A DNA stretch of 64,000 nt from Massospora cicadina (Eukaryota; Entomophthoromycota; Entomophthoromycetes; Entomophthorales; Entomophthoraceae): positions 53,209 to 117,208 of the forward strand of contig JAKSZP010009473.1 of assembly GCA_022478985.1 (NCBI GenBank), read 5' to 3'. Positions 1 to 11,579 of this stretch are shown in pieces (position 1 is the stretch's first letter; each line of letters begins with the position of its first letter). The position numbers and the translations under genes are program-made. The notes under the pieces are model-generated. The model saw only the letters and a program-made list of their open reading frames with translations. It was not told the DNA's origin and ran no database searches.

Positions 1-167
1 ATTACCAATAGAGAGAAAAGAAGAGAACATTGGCATGAAATCTGAGCAGGGTTAACTCCATCAAAGCAAGTTTTTCCACCTCCAGAACGGGACTCAGATT
101 TTTCTAGTTATGTCATGGGTAAGGTTTTCATGTTTTTAGACCTACTAACTGCTAATAGCTGTATTTG

Positions 168-262
168 TCTGGCACCCCAATTGATGTGCAAAGGGTGGGG
201 ATAGAACCCGCAACCTTCAGTTTGGTAGCTGTATGCCATAACAACTCGCCTTCCACCACCAC
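168..262 (-). mobile_element. tRNA-derived SINE-like fragment
   Basis: On the minus strand a box-B-like sequence GGGTTCTATCCC (198-209) lies about 40 nt downstream of a box-A-like sequence around 236-250 (GGCGAGTTGTTATGG). This is the spacing of an internal RNA polymerase III promoter. The segment does not fold convincingly as a tRNA gene and has no match to the other SINE family of this window. It is most likely the head of a second, older tRNA-derived SINE lying in element I. Confidence 0.4.
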
Positions 263-1125
263 CTTAAGGTAGGCTACCAGTTTATTTCTTGGTTTTCAGG
301 TTTTACTTAAAATAAACACCTCTGTTTCAAAATTCAAATATCGTGTAGTTAGCCCATATCTTTTTGTTTTATCTATTAGAAAATGGTATATAACAATTTA
401 CGCTATAAATCTGCACAAATCCAAGTTTTTTGGAGGAGTTGATGCAATCTGATGATCCAGTATTTCTCTGCGTTATTGCGTGATTCCTAGATCTTGGCTA
501 TCTTGAGCTTGTCTTCCAATCCTTCATGCATGCCAAAGATGCTATTTACTTAAAAATGACCTGCAACCAGCCATTAATTTGGCACAATCCACCAGCACTA
601 TGCTTTTAAACTATTCCAATATGTTCATGCATTATATTAAACAGCTGCGAATCTCAGAGGGGTTTTCGCTTTCCCTGCCTCTCCCAACCATGGATGATGC
701 TAGAAAGACCCGCGGTTGCCCCCATTACAGCCTCCTGGCCTGTTTTGGGGGCCTTTAGTATGATCTTGAACTGATTTATTACTCACTTTGATTTTATAGA
801 TGCCCAACTAAAAGCCACTAAGTCAGCTGATCTCTTAGCATTCTAATCATTCACTGGGCGCTAAAACACCCAGTCTACATTGTTAGTCTTTCTGACAGCT
901 TGCACTATGAAAAAAATTTACGTTGGTTAAGGTGACTTTGGTGAATTCATAAATTATCATTTCTCCAAAAAGTGCTTCCAGGGTAAACTTGGGATTAATA
1001 TGGCTCCTTAATATTGACGCCACCCCTCAGGCTATTTATTCCAGTTGCTTATGTAGTTCCTTAGTTATTCTTAACATTGTTCTTATCCAAGGGTCATCAG
1101 CATCTTTGGCACGAGGAGTATTAAA

Positions 1126-1215
1126 TCTGGAAGCTCAAGTGGCCCTTCAGTTCCATCAAAGCTCCTAAGCCTCATAGCCCTTCTAAGCCATCATACCCAC
1201 CTGGACCACGTAGTA
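1126..1215 (-). repeat. Collagen-like Gly-X-Y coding repeat in element I Gag
   Basis: The minus strand reads as consecutive triplets beginning with glycine (GPG GYD GLE GL* GLG), then after a one-base shift as GTE GPL. About eight triplets are recognisable. The same type of repeat, at the same distance from the primer-binding site, is better preserved in element C (43655-43860) and partly preserved in element D. Confidence 0.42.
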
Positions 1216-2007
1216 CTTGTGCTCTGTCACCGCAGTTAATCTTTGAATTATTGTTAAAACATTCAAATAAAGGTTTTTTCCTGGATAAAGCCTTGTACCA
1301 AACCTGATCTATGAGTCTGAGTTCAAGCAGACTTGGAGGTCTGTAACATATGCTCATGTACTTCAGATGTAACGCGTTATAGATTTTGGGTTAACTGGTT
1401 GAACAAATATCCATTGATTCCTGAGTCTAGAAGGGCAATTTGGTTGTGGGAATTGTTGATGAGGTATCAATTATTCTTTACTGCCTCATGGTTGTAACGG
1501 ACAGATGCAGAAGTGGCTTTATAAAACTAGACATACTTTAAGTTTAGATTCTTCATTATTACCAATTAGCGTATTACCTCCTAGTGGTGTAGCCCTACCA
1601 TCTGGAGAAGGTAGTGTTGGTTTGATGCACAAAAAGGTGGATAAAGGGTTCCACACCGTGGTTAACTCACTAGAAGTCAGGCTATATGAGCTATAAAGCC
1701 TTCTCAGGTAGGATGATACAGCAATAGCATAGGAACAACTGAACTAATCCTCATTTAGTAGATTATAACTAAAAGCTGTTGATTGTACCACCAATATCGT
1801 CAGACTAAAGATAGTATTGGTTACAATCAGGTATGGGAAGAGTAAACTCAAAATTATCCCAAAACTCTCAATTTTCAGGATAAAATGGTGGCATTTCATT
1901 TTATGATGTTTTAATACATCTGATAGTACTCCTCACCCTATTAAAAGGGTTTTTTTATTTCTAAGATTGTCTTCCATGTTGTAATTTTTTACTGTTGAAA
2001 CTTAAGC

Positions 2008-2025
2008 CCCTTGTAGTGAGCACCA
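2008..2025 (-). promoter_or_regulatory. Primer-binding site of element I
   Basis: The minus strand reads TGGTGCTCACTACAAGGG, almost identical to the sites just inside the 5' LTRs of elements A, B, C and F. It places the 5' LTR of element I immediately to the right and the internal region to the left. Confidence 0.6.
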
Positions 2026-3912
2026 ATTCTTGGCTTCACCATTATTAAATAGCTAAAGCTTGAATTTTTAGTTTCCTGGTGATGTTCTGTTTGGAGATTT
2101 ATACTCTCAGGATGGCTTTTGGTAGGTAATGACTTTCTAAGAGACAATGGCTAGTCAATTTCGTTTTATGAAGGGTTAAAAATGGAAACTTTCTAGGATT
2201 ACAACCATAGTACATTTGACATATAAATTCAAGTAAATTAAAATTACACTAGATAAAAGATATAATATAATCTAAAACCTTATTGAGCTATACCTTCTTT
2301 ATATATGTAGGGAGATTAGCAGATCTGAGGCAGAGGGGACGTCTCTTTTCTTCTCATTAAGAATTTTTTTCTTCTAATCCAGTAGGAGGATTGAGAAACG
2401 CCTATGGTCTGTAAGGTTCCAGTATCCAGCTATTAAGCTATTAAGCTGAATATAGACTTGCACCCATAATACAAAAAAGGGGCCAATTCTAAGGCTCTCC
2501 TTCTTACCCATCTTAATGATCTAGATTATACCCTAGATGGGAAGTGGATAGCCTCTGTACCTTCTTATTTGCCCTCCCCAACCTCCAGTGCAATTTACAG
2601 GGCCACCCCAACTATTATCTCTGAATTTGCAGAACAATATTTGCAGAAAAACAACTAGTTTTATATTGATTTTAGGAAGTCTTTTATATAATAGTTGAAA
2701 GAGCTAAATCTTTTCCCAAACAGAGAGCTCCCACAGGGGCTCCCTAGTTTGTAAAAAAGATATTTGATACCTAGGGTATCCCCAGGTGAGAAATTTTAAT
2801 TAAAAAATTCTGCTTATATTCAACCTCAGGCAGAAAAAGGCAAGAAGCAGGATTTGATCCAGTCAAGTTTGGGTAACACCAAAGTTTAATATGACATTTA
2901 AATTAAGGATTGGATTTTATCAGAACCTTAGAGTCAATCAAATGCAATTGTTACCCAATATTGAAATGGCTATTTAAATCACCATACAAAAAATCGTGAA
3001 CAACAATTTCCTAATTATGGACATTGTTGTTTGTCCAAGCCTCCCCTCCTATCTGCTGACACTAAAGCACAGCACCCTGCCCATGGTATGGTGTTGAGTT
3101 ATTATTTTTATATATTTTGCATTAATATCTTTCTAAAAAATCAATTTTACTTTATTTTACTTAACATCTCATTAAATTCAAGGTTCCTATTATCACTAAT
3201 CTATAGTTGCACAAGGTTCTCACTTATTGCCTAAGTGAAAGAAAGATTTTAGGAGATAACTTAACCTCAATTTTAAAAACTACTAACTTTAAAAGGCAAG
3301 GAATTTAACCCTCAATTACTTAACTCTGATAAGGCGCAACTCAGATATCTGTGCCCATTGTTGCAGCTGTTAAAGCACCCACATTACATGTTGGAATTTT
3401 CATGGAATACATTTTCCTAACATGTCCATCTTTTGTTTTCTGGATATCTGTGACCACATTGTCTTAAGATTTCCAGGTTAAACTTTATGAGATTTGGTAT
3501 GCTATAATCTTTTAGATCATCAACTGGTGGGCCAGGTCAATTGGTTCCCTTTAATATAATCCCAATAATTCTTGATTTAGGATTTCTTAGTTATGATAGC
3601 ATTAATTTACCTAGAGGCAAACCAACAATCTATGAATCCTAATTTTGGAGGATAGAGTGCGATTTGTTAACCATTTCTAACTTTAATAGTAAACCCTAAC
3701 TGTTCACCATTACTAATTTCAACGTCATGCACAAAATTATAATCACCCTGGGTAATAACAAGTCTAATAATCACTGTTGCCAGATATCTAACCATTTTTA
3801 GCTGAGGGATATAAAATGACATCTGCCATGCTGAAAATTATTTCAGCTGTTGTGGGCTATAAAGGAGGATTGACTGCTTCCATGTGACTTCTAAATTTTC
3901 ACAGAATCCAGC
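2026..3912. other. Gene-poor stretch; proximal part is probably the 5' LTR of element I
   Basis: By position, the first 350-400 bp should be the LTR of element I. A minus-strand TATATAAAG lies near 2300, as expected for an LTR promoter. I could not find a partner LTR. The rest, to 3912, is AT-rich and holds only short chance frames. I see no gene in it. Confidence 0.3.
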
Positions 3913-4341
3913 TGTAGCATGAAGTCCCTTTACTCTCTACTTGCAAAGGTTATAGTTGATCAGTAAAGCTCTAGCTCTACTGTATAGCATGACTACATGG
4001 TAAACTTCTTGACTCTTTAGTATAGGTAAATTTATGCTAAAGATCTACAAGGATAAATGACAAGATTTACAATAAACTGATCCTTTTTTTTAAATTAAAT
4101 GAATAATATTTATAGTCAAATCACTTCAATCAAGATGTAGTAGTGCTCTCATGATGAGGATCATTGACTATTCTACAATACCATTGTGGAAAGGAATTAA
4201 TATTTCAGGAAAGGTTCAAATGGGAAGTTACATGGTTGACTTCAATACAATCTGTTTTAGGTTAAAATCTAATAATGGAGTTAGGAACATGTTATGACTC
4301 CAATTTGAAAATTAAGAATCAAAATAATAAATTATTTAACA
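3913..4341 (-). repeat. 3' LTR of element A
   Basis: Alignable over its length with 10405-10771, for example in AAAATCTAATAATGGAG near 4265 and the shared GGTTATAGTTG near the other end. On the minus strand it begins TGTT and ends TGCTACA. It is about 60 bp longer than its partner. Confidence 0.78.
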
Positions 4342-4356
4342 CTCCCCCTTGTCTTG
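4342..4356 (-). promoter_or_regulatory. Polypurine tract of element A
   Basis: The minus strand reads AAGACAAGGGGGAG directly before the 3' LTR, where plus-strand DNA synthesis is primed. Confidence 0.65.
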
Positions 4357-4379
4357 ATTTACCACTTAATCTTTGATGG

Positions 4380-5420
4380 GAGGGTCATCAGGTTTGTAAT
4401 AGGGTTAGAGAAACTTAGCATTAACATGATTACCTATTTTCCATCAATCAAGCTAAAATAGTGTATGCTTTGGCAGCAACTCAGTCAAGTACAATGTAAG
4501 GTCCTTTCCATAAGGTATCCAACTTATGCTTTCTACCAAATCCCTAAGTATTGCAATAAGTGATTTGATCACCAACTGCAAAGCTCCCCACAGTGAACAT
4601 ATAGAAGCCATTCTTCTCCTTCCTGATCGATTCTTTGGTCTAGGACTGCTCCATAGGCCTCTTTCTGAATCTTAATTAAATATTCTACCATATAGTCAAA
4701 GTATTCAGATTGCTAGAATTGCATCCTCAGTGGTAATGATAAATTGTAACATTGGCGGTAGTGCATGTTGTTGGTCATATAAAAATTTGGAAGGGTGAGT
4801 ATCCTCTACCACTGTGGTAACTAATATTGTATGAAAAACAGTTGAGTCCGTGTATATGGCCCATTGAGATGGAGTATTGTTTGCAAACATTTGAAGGGCT
4901 TGGACTAAGGTACAATTGGCACGTTCCACCATTCTGTTGGTCTTGAGATGATAAGGGATGGCAAGAACTCTGTATTTTACCATTAGCTCATCCATATTAA
5001 ATATTACATAAGATGTGAAATTTGTGGCATTGTTAATAAGTATGACTTGTGGACAATCATGCTAGTGTATTACCTTTTCCATTTAAACTTTGCAGTCAAT
5101 ATTGCTCCAAGATTATTAAGTGTCAAGCCTTGACCCTCTTAGTGATATGATTGATGGCTAATTTTATACTTGAAGTTAAGAGCACTAGTTGAAAGAGTCT
5201 TAGACATTAAAAAGCACCTTTTCTAGGCCCTAATTTACATGATCAACTGGTAGGTAGTTTTGGGCTTATATGGCAGGTGGTCTTGACATTTGTGACATTG
5301 CATTAACAACCCTTGAATGACAAATTTTACAGACTCCCAATAATACCCTTATTTAATTAGTTTTAACGTCTTCAGCAAACCTCCATGCCCTACAGCCCAA
5401 TGAGCTTGCATGATCTCTGG
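4380..5420 (-). pseudogene. Integrase of element A, broken
   Basis: The C-terminal half of the catalytic core is readable at 4705-4995. The motif YHLKTNRMVERANCTL corresponds to the HPxTNGxVERxNGTL block of Ty3/Gypsy integrases and contains the catalytic Glu. A CHKCQ motif near 5290 corresponds to the second half of the N-terminal HHCC zinc domain. Frames change several times and there are many stops. It would have inserted the cDNA into the chromosome. It cannot be functional here. Confidence 0.75.
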
Positions 5421-5539
5421 TTGGGCTGAAGGCAGGGTTTAAAATCTCGAGTCATTCCAAATGTTGTATAATTGTCTATCCTGAATCTCTGTCCTTCATG
5501 AGCCAATTCAAGATGTGGTGAATAGAAGGCTTTTGTCAT

Positions 5540-6920
5540 CATAATTCTTTACTTTCATTTTTTAAGAGTTGATTTGTAAAGGGAGTGAGTGTTGCAATGA
5601 CAGGCAGTTGCAAAAGCCTATCAGCGTTCTGATAAGTGTATCCTGAATGGTAAGTTATCATGTAATCATAGGCCTATAATATTAAGGCTCATTGTGCTAA
5701 CCAATCTTTGGGCTCCTTAAGATTATATAACCATCACAAGGAAGCATGGTCAGTGACAATCTTGAACTTGTTACAATGTATGTAGCCTTAAAATTGTTTA
5801 CAATCATATAATCTAAGCATTCCTGCTCAGTTATCAATATAATTGCACTTGTGCTTATCTAAAGCATGACTGCAGAAGGCTAATGGGCGCCCTACTCTGT
5901 AATCTCCTATCTGGGTTAGTACCACTCCTATAGCTGTGAGAGATGAATCAGATTGCACTATATATGGTCGATTAAAGTTAGGATATCCCATAATAGGAGA
6001 TTCAGTCAAAGCCTTCCGCAGCCAGTTGAAGGACTTTTGCATCCTTGTGACCAATTGAAGGTGATTCCTCCTTGAAGTAAATAGAACTAAGGCTCTGCAA
6101 GTTGTGTGAATTCCATTATTAATTGGAAGTAATATCCAACTATTCCTGAGAGATACTTGGATTTTTTCTTACTTTCAGGTTCTCTCATGCGGTTGATGGC
6201 CTCAAGATAATGAGGTTGTGGCTTTATTCCTTGATTTTTTACAATGTGCCCCAGATTTTTGTGTGGATCTTATAAAACTGACACTTGATATGATTGATTT
6301 TTAACTGGCCTTGGGCCAGCCTCCAGAAGACCTTTTCCAGATGCTCTAGGTGCTGGGCAAACATTTTCAAGAACACTATATATTGTTGAGCTGAACCAAA
6401 ATTCAAATCATCCTCAAATTTTATAATAGCGACCAATGCCCACTGGAAGAAGTCCAGCGCGTTGCTCAGTCCCTGGGGCATTTGAGTTGGTTGGGACAAC
6501 CCTTGGTAAATAATAATCACACTTTTCCTGGTCTTTAGGAGGCAGGTCAATCTGCCATAATCTGCTGATGAGATCTAAAGCAGTAAATAATAAGCTCATC
6601 CTAAATGGTTAAAGCATCGTCTATTTGAGGTAAAAGATAAGAATACTTTTTCAATTATGCTTTTTAAGACTTTGGTAATTGATAATAAACTCTTTTAGTG
6701 TCATCTTTTTCTTGACTATGAGCATTAGACTGGCACATGGGCTTTGCAAAGGGACGATTATTCCTTGATTTATGAGCCTCTCCAACTCTTTTTGCACCTC
6801 CTTATCACTATCCTTACTTTTCCATATCAACTGCGACTAAATGGGCTTTGCATCCTCAGTGTCAACGTGGTGCTGGATCCCTCAGCGCATTCAAGGTTGT
6901 AGTTTTCTGTTTCAAAGACT
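5540..6920 (-). pseudogene. Reverse transcriptase and RNase H of element A, broken
   Basis: RNase H is recognised at 5827-6054 by YPNFNRPYIVQSDSSLTAIGVVLTQ, which contains the first catalytic Asp (QSD); the equivalent in element E is YPNFSKPFIIQTDASLTAIG. The RT palm lies at 6239-6600, with MPQGLSNALDFFQWAL in place of MPQGLCNAPATFQRAM. The usual YLDD box reads FEDD here: both Asp codons (GAT GAT) are kept but the surroundings are lost. An upstream block around 6700-6800 resembles the region before the palm. Stops and shifts separate all the pieces. Confidence 0.78.
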
Positions 6921-6999
6921 TGAGTGTAATTTTGTATGAGGGCCAACGCTTGGTCTATTTGATCCTCAGTTAGTCCATCGAGTTGCTCACATGTAATGA

Positions 7000-7860
7000 C
7001 TGCACAATTTGGTAGATATGGCTCAGGTAAGCCAAACTCTGTTAATTTCCAAACTCATGTACTTCCAAAACTTCTGCCAGCAGAGTGAGTTGTACAAACG
7101 ATATCTTCTTCCCTCTATTGACAAATATTTTGGAGGCAGTTAGTTTGGCAAGTAATACACAGATCTCCCGGTGGCCAGATGAGTTAGTGAAGTAGCTGCA
7201 AAAGGTTCATCCCTCAACTGTTGCCAAAGGGAATAAATTTCTACTACCAATTCTTAAGGTAGATCTAAGATCAAACCAGTAATATCACACGCTGTTCTCC
7301 AGAGTATAATACAATCCTTGGAGGTTCTAAGGGGAAAGCCTTTAATATCAAGAATATGGAAGGAGGAGAAGATTTTCTGTGACCCACTTGTTGGTAACAA
7401 ATAAGAACTGCACCATCATTATAGACCGCATAAATAAAGTTATTCCTATGAGTTAGGGAGGTCTGGTTATCTCTCAAATAGTGAAGGGGTATTGTATAAT
7501 CTAGATTTTAAAAGTAATATCCTTATAGTTCATAACAACGCCATAAAATTTAAGATGGCTAGTACAACAAGAAGTTGGTAGTTATCATTGGGAAGCGCAA
7601 TGACAGGTGCATTACCTGCAAAGAGCTAAAAATCTCAGAACTCAATGTATGTTCCTTTGCTAGTGGTGCTCTTAGCCAGCTGTTCAATACCATTGTCAGT
7701 GGGCTACATTGGGAGCTATTCTCAACCATTTTGAAGACTGATTGGATATTAAATTCACAGGAGAGCCACTGTTAACAACGGCTTGCACCTGAACTTTGTT
7801 TACATAAATATTGATATATGTACAATCAAAAATTAGTGTGTATCCCCGTTTATTTTGTAA
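7000..7860 (-). pseudogene. Protease and dUTPase-like remnant of element A
   Basis: Near 7700-7830 the minus strand reads CTYINIYVNKVQVQAVVNSGSPVNLIS. Intact relatives have CTYVDILVNKVKVVAIVDSGAPVNIVS, so the catalytic Asp of the retropepsin DSG/DTG triad has become Asn. Downstream, near 7130-7180, GHREICVLLAKLT matches GHGEIDVLLANLT of the dUTPase-like domain of element E. Both domains are dead. Confidence 0.65.
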
Positions 7861-8199
7861 ATGAAAGTATAATCAACTTGCCTAATTATGTTCTTGATAG
7901 GTTATCTTACTTTGAGAAGCGGGTTTTTATGGTCTTAATTGGTAGTGCAACTTTAGCTCCTTGAAAAGGAGGTGAGTATTGAGACTCTTTAATATCTCTG
8001 AATTGATTACGTTCAACAATTTGGGTCACTTAAGGTTTAGAGACAACTTCTTGTCCCTCTTGTTCTATGGCCGCTTTTTAACTTCTGGTGATAGCAAACA
8101 CCCTAAAAATGCTCTGACCAGGTTCTTGAGTATGAGGTTAATTTGCATTTTCTAGACTTTAGTACAAAATTGGATGATAACCAGCATTATAGCGTCCCC

Positions 8200-9260
8200 C
8201 ATCTACTAATGAGTTCCTTTTCCCTGGCTATCATCCTCTTGAGATGTCATAAGGTTCACCCCAGGGTGACGTTTAGGACAGGTGTCCTTGTAGTGTCCCT
8301 TAGATACATAGATCAAACATGTTATCTCAGCTATGTTGCAGCAATATACAAAATTCCCTCAACGAGGAGGAAAGTACCAGGGTCTCTCTGTCTTCATTCG
8401 CTTCTTGAGGTCAGCTGGTTCACACTTCCACATTGGGTGGACCAAACCAAACTTCACACTTCTTCATATATAATATCATAAAGGGTGTGTCTAAATCTAT
8501 TATAAGCAACAGAAGCAGAGAGCAGTGTAATTCCATATAATTCATAATGGCATTTTATTTTTTAGCATTAGGTGGTCCTAAATAATGGCATCTTAAAGCG
8601 TTATCTTGACGTCAAAGTCCACCATAGCTTTAGCACCTAACAACACCTGGGATTTGTGGTAAAATCGGTCAGCAAACTCAATAATAGTTTTGTTATTTTT
8701 AAACTAAATGGTCATAAATTCAGCCTTCAGAATAGCCATGCATTTGGGGCTTCCAAACTCTCGTAAAACCACATTTTCCACATCAGCGAAAGTTTAATAT
8801 TCTTTAGGTAAGTATGTATGGTCAGATCTCAACTCTGGTCATCTAAAGAATAGATCATAGTATTGGCGTTAAAAAGATCATTAGCTCCATAGATAGGCAT
8901 TTTAAACATTTTTTATAATGACTGCACATTCTCATGCTTGATAAAATTTGGAAGATTATCCAGATTATGCTTCTAGAATCCTAGATCAAAGCTCCCTGAT
9001 CTAGACGTCATTTGTGCAACGCTGACCTGAGGTACTGGGTTACTGGTATAAGGCTGACTCTGTTCAGGGGTCAGGGTGTCCATGGAAGAAGCAAAGCAAA
9101 CAATGAAGGTGGTATGGAACATATGGGTTGACGCTTTGGTTCTTGAGTAACTCCTCTTCCACGAGTTATTCCCTGAATAGCTCTGAACAATCAGGAGGCA
9201 AGGTTTGATGAGGGCATCAACATCTACCATCCTGTATCTCACCTATAATTTGATGCTTTC
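8200..9260 (-). pseudogene. gag of element A, broken
   Basis: A zinc-knuckle relic lies at 8278-8319. The spacing is C-X2-Y-X4-H-X4-C, so the second Cys is replaced by Tyr. Upstream, 8480-8900 retains faint similarity to the Gag core of element E in several frames. An open stretch at 8973-9242 reads into the N-terminal part of Gag and ends near 'TSRSGSFDLGF'. The rest of the leader (9261-10382) contains no recognisable domain. Confidence 0.55.
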
Positions 9261-10382
9261 ATGTGGTACAGTTCTCCTGATCTTGAAGACATTGCAGTCT
9301 GAACTGTTGCAACTCTGTAAGGATTATTCACATTTCACACACACTAGCGTGCAAGTCCTTTGATTCAATTTTGTGAGCAGTTTCCATGTTATGGATTTTG
9401 TGGACATGACGCCATAGTTTATTGTTTGACTAAAGGAGGTCTTCGCTCACTTGTTAGAGCATCTAGACTAATTCTCTCTTTCCTTTTAAATTCTGCTACA
9501 TGGCTGTTTGTTGATTTCTGATTTGTTGCAACTTGGACAGGAGATGGTTGGTGGTCCCAATGTTGCTTCTTATATGCTGTGCAGCTACCCCATTTCATGT
9601 TGAGTGTATAAGTCAAGGGCTTCAACTGCTTCAGCCTGATGAGTTATGTCTTCAGAGTGAAGCAGCTACATTCAACCTCCTCCATAAGGCGAATCATCCC
9701 ATGGATCCAATTATTGGTGATTCTGCGATTTTCCAAGGCTTGATATCCTATTGCTAACACTTTCTGGTTCAGTTTATTAATAATTTTTATTGAATTGTTG
9801 CAAAATTTGGACACTTAAATCATGATTGTCATTAACTGCCTTGCAAACATCTTTAACAGGTTTTGAGCTGCCTATTCAGTTTTTCAGTTCTTTCACGTTT
9901 TGTTGGTTTCTGTTAAATACCTCCATGATTATGTCATGTTGGCAAAAAATGGTCAGATGGGAATTTTTGATGATGGGTTGGAGATATCCAGCAAGATATT
10001 GCCCCAACTGAGCCAGGCTACTACCTTATTCTTAGTATTTGACTATTCCTGAGATTGAATATTCTCATATTAATGAAACATCTGGTCTTATTTCTATTGT
10101 TCATAAAATTTAAATGGGCATTATATCATATTAGTTGTGACCAAAAAGCCAGAGTCCCCAAAGTTACAATTCTCCAATCTGTCTCAGATGCTCCATGGTG
10201 ATTGTATAAATCTCAAAGCTCTCAAACTTAGTAGAATATGAAAATCCAACTTCCTCCAGTCTCATTATTTAAGAGTAGGAGGATTAACATAAAAAATGAT
10301 AAATTGATTATTCTTGCAATATTCCCCTTCCTCAGTCAGGTCCATCTTAAGGTGTAAGATTTATTCTTTTTGCTACTACAGA

Positions 10383-10400
10383 CCCCTTTAGTGAGCACCA
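10383..10400 (-). promoter_or_regulatory. Primer-binding site of element A
   Basis: The minus strand reads TGGTGCTCACTAAAGGGG four bases inside the 5' LTR. It differs from the consensus of the other elements by a C-to-A change. It would pair with a tRNA 3' end of the form GAGCACCA. Confidence 0.7.
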
Positions 10401-10404
10401 TTTG

Positions 10405-10771
10405 TGTAGCAAAAGTACTTCTTCACTCTAAATGCACAGGTTATAGTTGGATGATCTAATTATTTAATTCCTTATCTACATAACAACTGATAAACTTAAC
10501 ATTAAACGCAATTCTTTATTTAGAATTAGGAAAATAATATCACACTCAATTTGCTTCATTCAAGAATTAGCAAAGATCTTGTAATGGGTATTATCAACTA
10601 ATGTATAAAGCAATTATGAGAGGGAGTTGATTTGGTGAAAAATGGGTTGAAATTAAAAGTCCCAGGTTGACTAAAATTCAATCCATTTAAGGATATAATC
10701 TAATAATGGAGTAGGAATTGTATTATAACTTAATTTGTGAGTTAGAAATCAAGTCAGTCAACTATACAACA
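10405..10771 (-). repeat. 5' LTR of element A
   Basis: Partner of 3913-4341. It starts TGTAGCA on the plus strand and ends CAACA next to 10771. It carries the shared TCTAATAATGGAG motif near 10695. Confidence 0.78.
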
Positions 10772-10902
10772 AAAAGGTTTGAAGGAACCTAGTCAAGAAG
10801 AATTTAAAAAATCTTTTCATCAACATGATCCTACCCATTTTATGTGTTCTTTTTATCATAATAAAGGATGCTGAACTTTACTCTACTTTTCTCAAGGATG
10901 AT
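10772..10902 (+). other. Target sequence of element B with an open frame across the insertion
   Basis: This 131-bp segment lies between elements A and B. Removing element B and one ATGAT duplicate restores a continuous plus-strand frame, from an ATG near 10829 to a TGA near 17618, about 70 codons. No family is recognised. It may be chance, or the end of a gene that element B disrupted. Confidence 0.3.
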
Positions 10903-11477
10903 TGTCATAATTCTGATATGACTGGATGATAATTATGGGACAGCTAGGGCGGAATCCACCAAAAATGATATCATTTATGATTATTTGAGTGCCTCAAGAT
11001 GAGGCAATATTAAGATATAATAGGTTTTTATTGGATATAACGGGTTTTTTGTATTGCCTCTATATAAGGCAATAAGGCAATAAGGTGATGTCAACATTTA
11101 ATAAATACAAAGTAAATCGCCTACAATTAGGGTGACAGAGGATTAGAGAATAACAAGCTGAATTTGAGGAGAATAAGCGGAATAGAATAGCCCAAGTCAT
11201 GAGAGCAGTATCACCTGAAGCCGCTGTATATAAGTGAGATGGGCAATTGAGAGAGGTAAGTTGTTAATAGTAGAGAAGAAATGAGACAGCAAAAGGTTGC
11301 TGTATTTAAAAAAAAATACTTAAATAATCAATTGGGACATTTGCTCCTATTTTTTAAGTATATTTTCAAGTGTGTCCGAAGGACCAACAATCCCCACATC
11401 ATCTGTCTGTTGCTCAGTGGGTTCGACCTGTATGAACAACACAATGGATCCTAATTATACAATCCAAATTTATAACA
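10903..11477 (+). repeat. 5' LTR of element B
   Basis: Starts TGTCATAATTC and ends TTTATAACA. A TATATAA promoter element lies at 11227-11233, and an A/T-rich run near 11310-11345 is a likely polyadenylation region. Similarity to 16929-17502 runs end to end, with the differences concentrated at CpG/TpG positions. Confidence 0.9.
11227..11233 (+). promoter_or_regulatory. TATA box in element B 5' LTR
   Basis: TATATAA in the context GCTGTATATAAGTGAG, preserved identically in the 3' LTR at 17255-17261. Confidence 0.55.
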
Positions 11478-11478
11478 G

Positions 11479-11496
11479 TGGTGCTCATTACAGGGG
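11479..11496 (+). promoter_or_regulatory. Primer-binding site of element B
   Basis: TGGTGCTCATTACAGGGG begins one base after the LTR end. It is the same type of site as in A, C, F and I. Confidence 0.75.
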
Positions 11497-11579
11497 GCCC
11501 AATGACCAACCACTTAACACTCCAAAACTCCAGTCACCAGCCATGCCTTACACAAGCTGTGTTGTTGGGTAATCTTCAC

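Larger units (their letters stand above)
1..2025 (-). mobile_element. Element I: 5' part of a decayed LTR retrotransposon with collagen-like Gag
   Basis: The region reads from right to left. A primer-binding-site-like sequence lies at 2008-2025 and an ATG follows at about 1974. About 800 bp further on, a Gly-X-Y stretch is seen on the minus strand (1126-1215). The same spacing from primer site to Gly-X-Y stretch occurs in elements C and D. Around 1600-1640 a fragment reading FVHQT resembles the FVHPT and VHLT motifs of the C and D Gags. No protease or reverse transcriptase is visible, because the element runs off the left edge. Stops and frameshifts occur throughout, so it is not functional. 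Assignment to the C/D family is an inference from layout and short motifs. Confidence 0.42.
3913..10771 (-). mobile_element. Element A: old, complete-length Ty3/Gypsy retrotransposon
   Basis: The element is bounded by two related LTRs (3913-4341 and 10405-10771), both beginning TGTAGCA and ending AACA on the plus strand. Inside, reading on the minus strand, are a primer-binding site, gag with a CCHC-like knuckle, protease, a dUTPase-like remnant, reverse transcriptase, RNase H and integrase, then a polypurine tract. This order (RT-RH-IN) is diagnostic of Ty3/Gypsy. The LTRs are strongly diverged and every domain carries stops or lost catalytic residues, so it is an old dead copy. The flanking 5-mers (CCAGC, AAAAG) do not match, so no target duplication is preserved. 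Confidence 0.85.
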
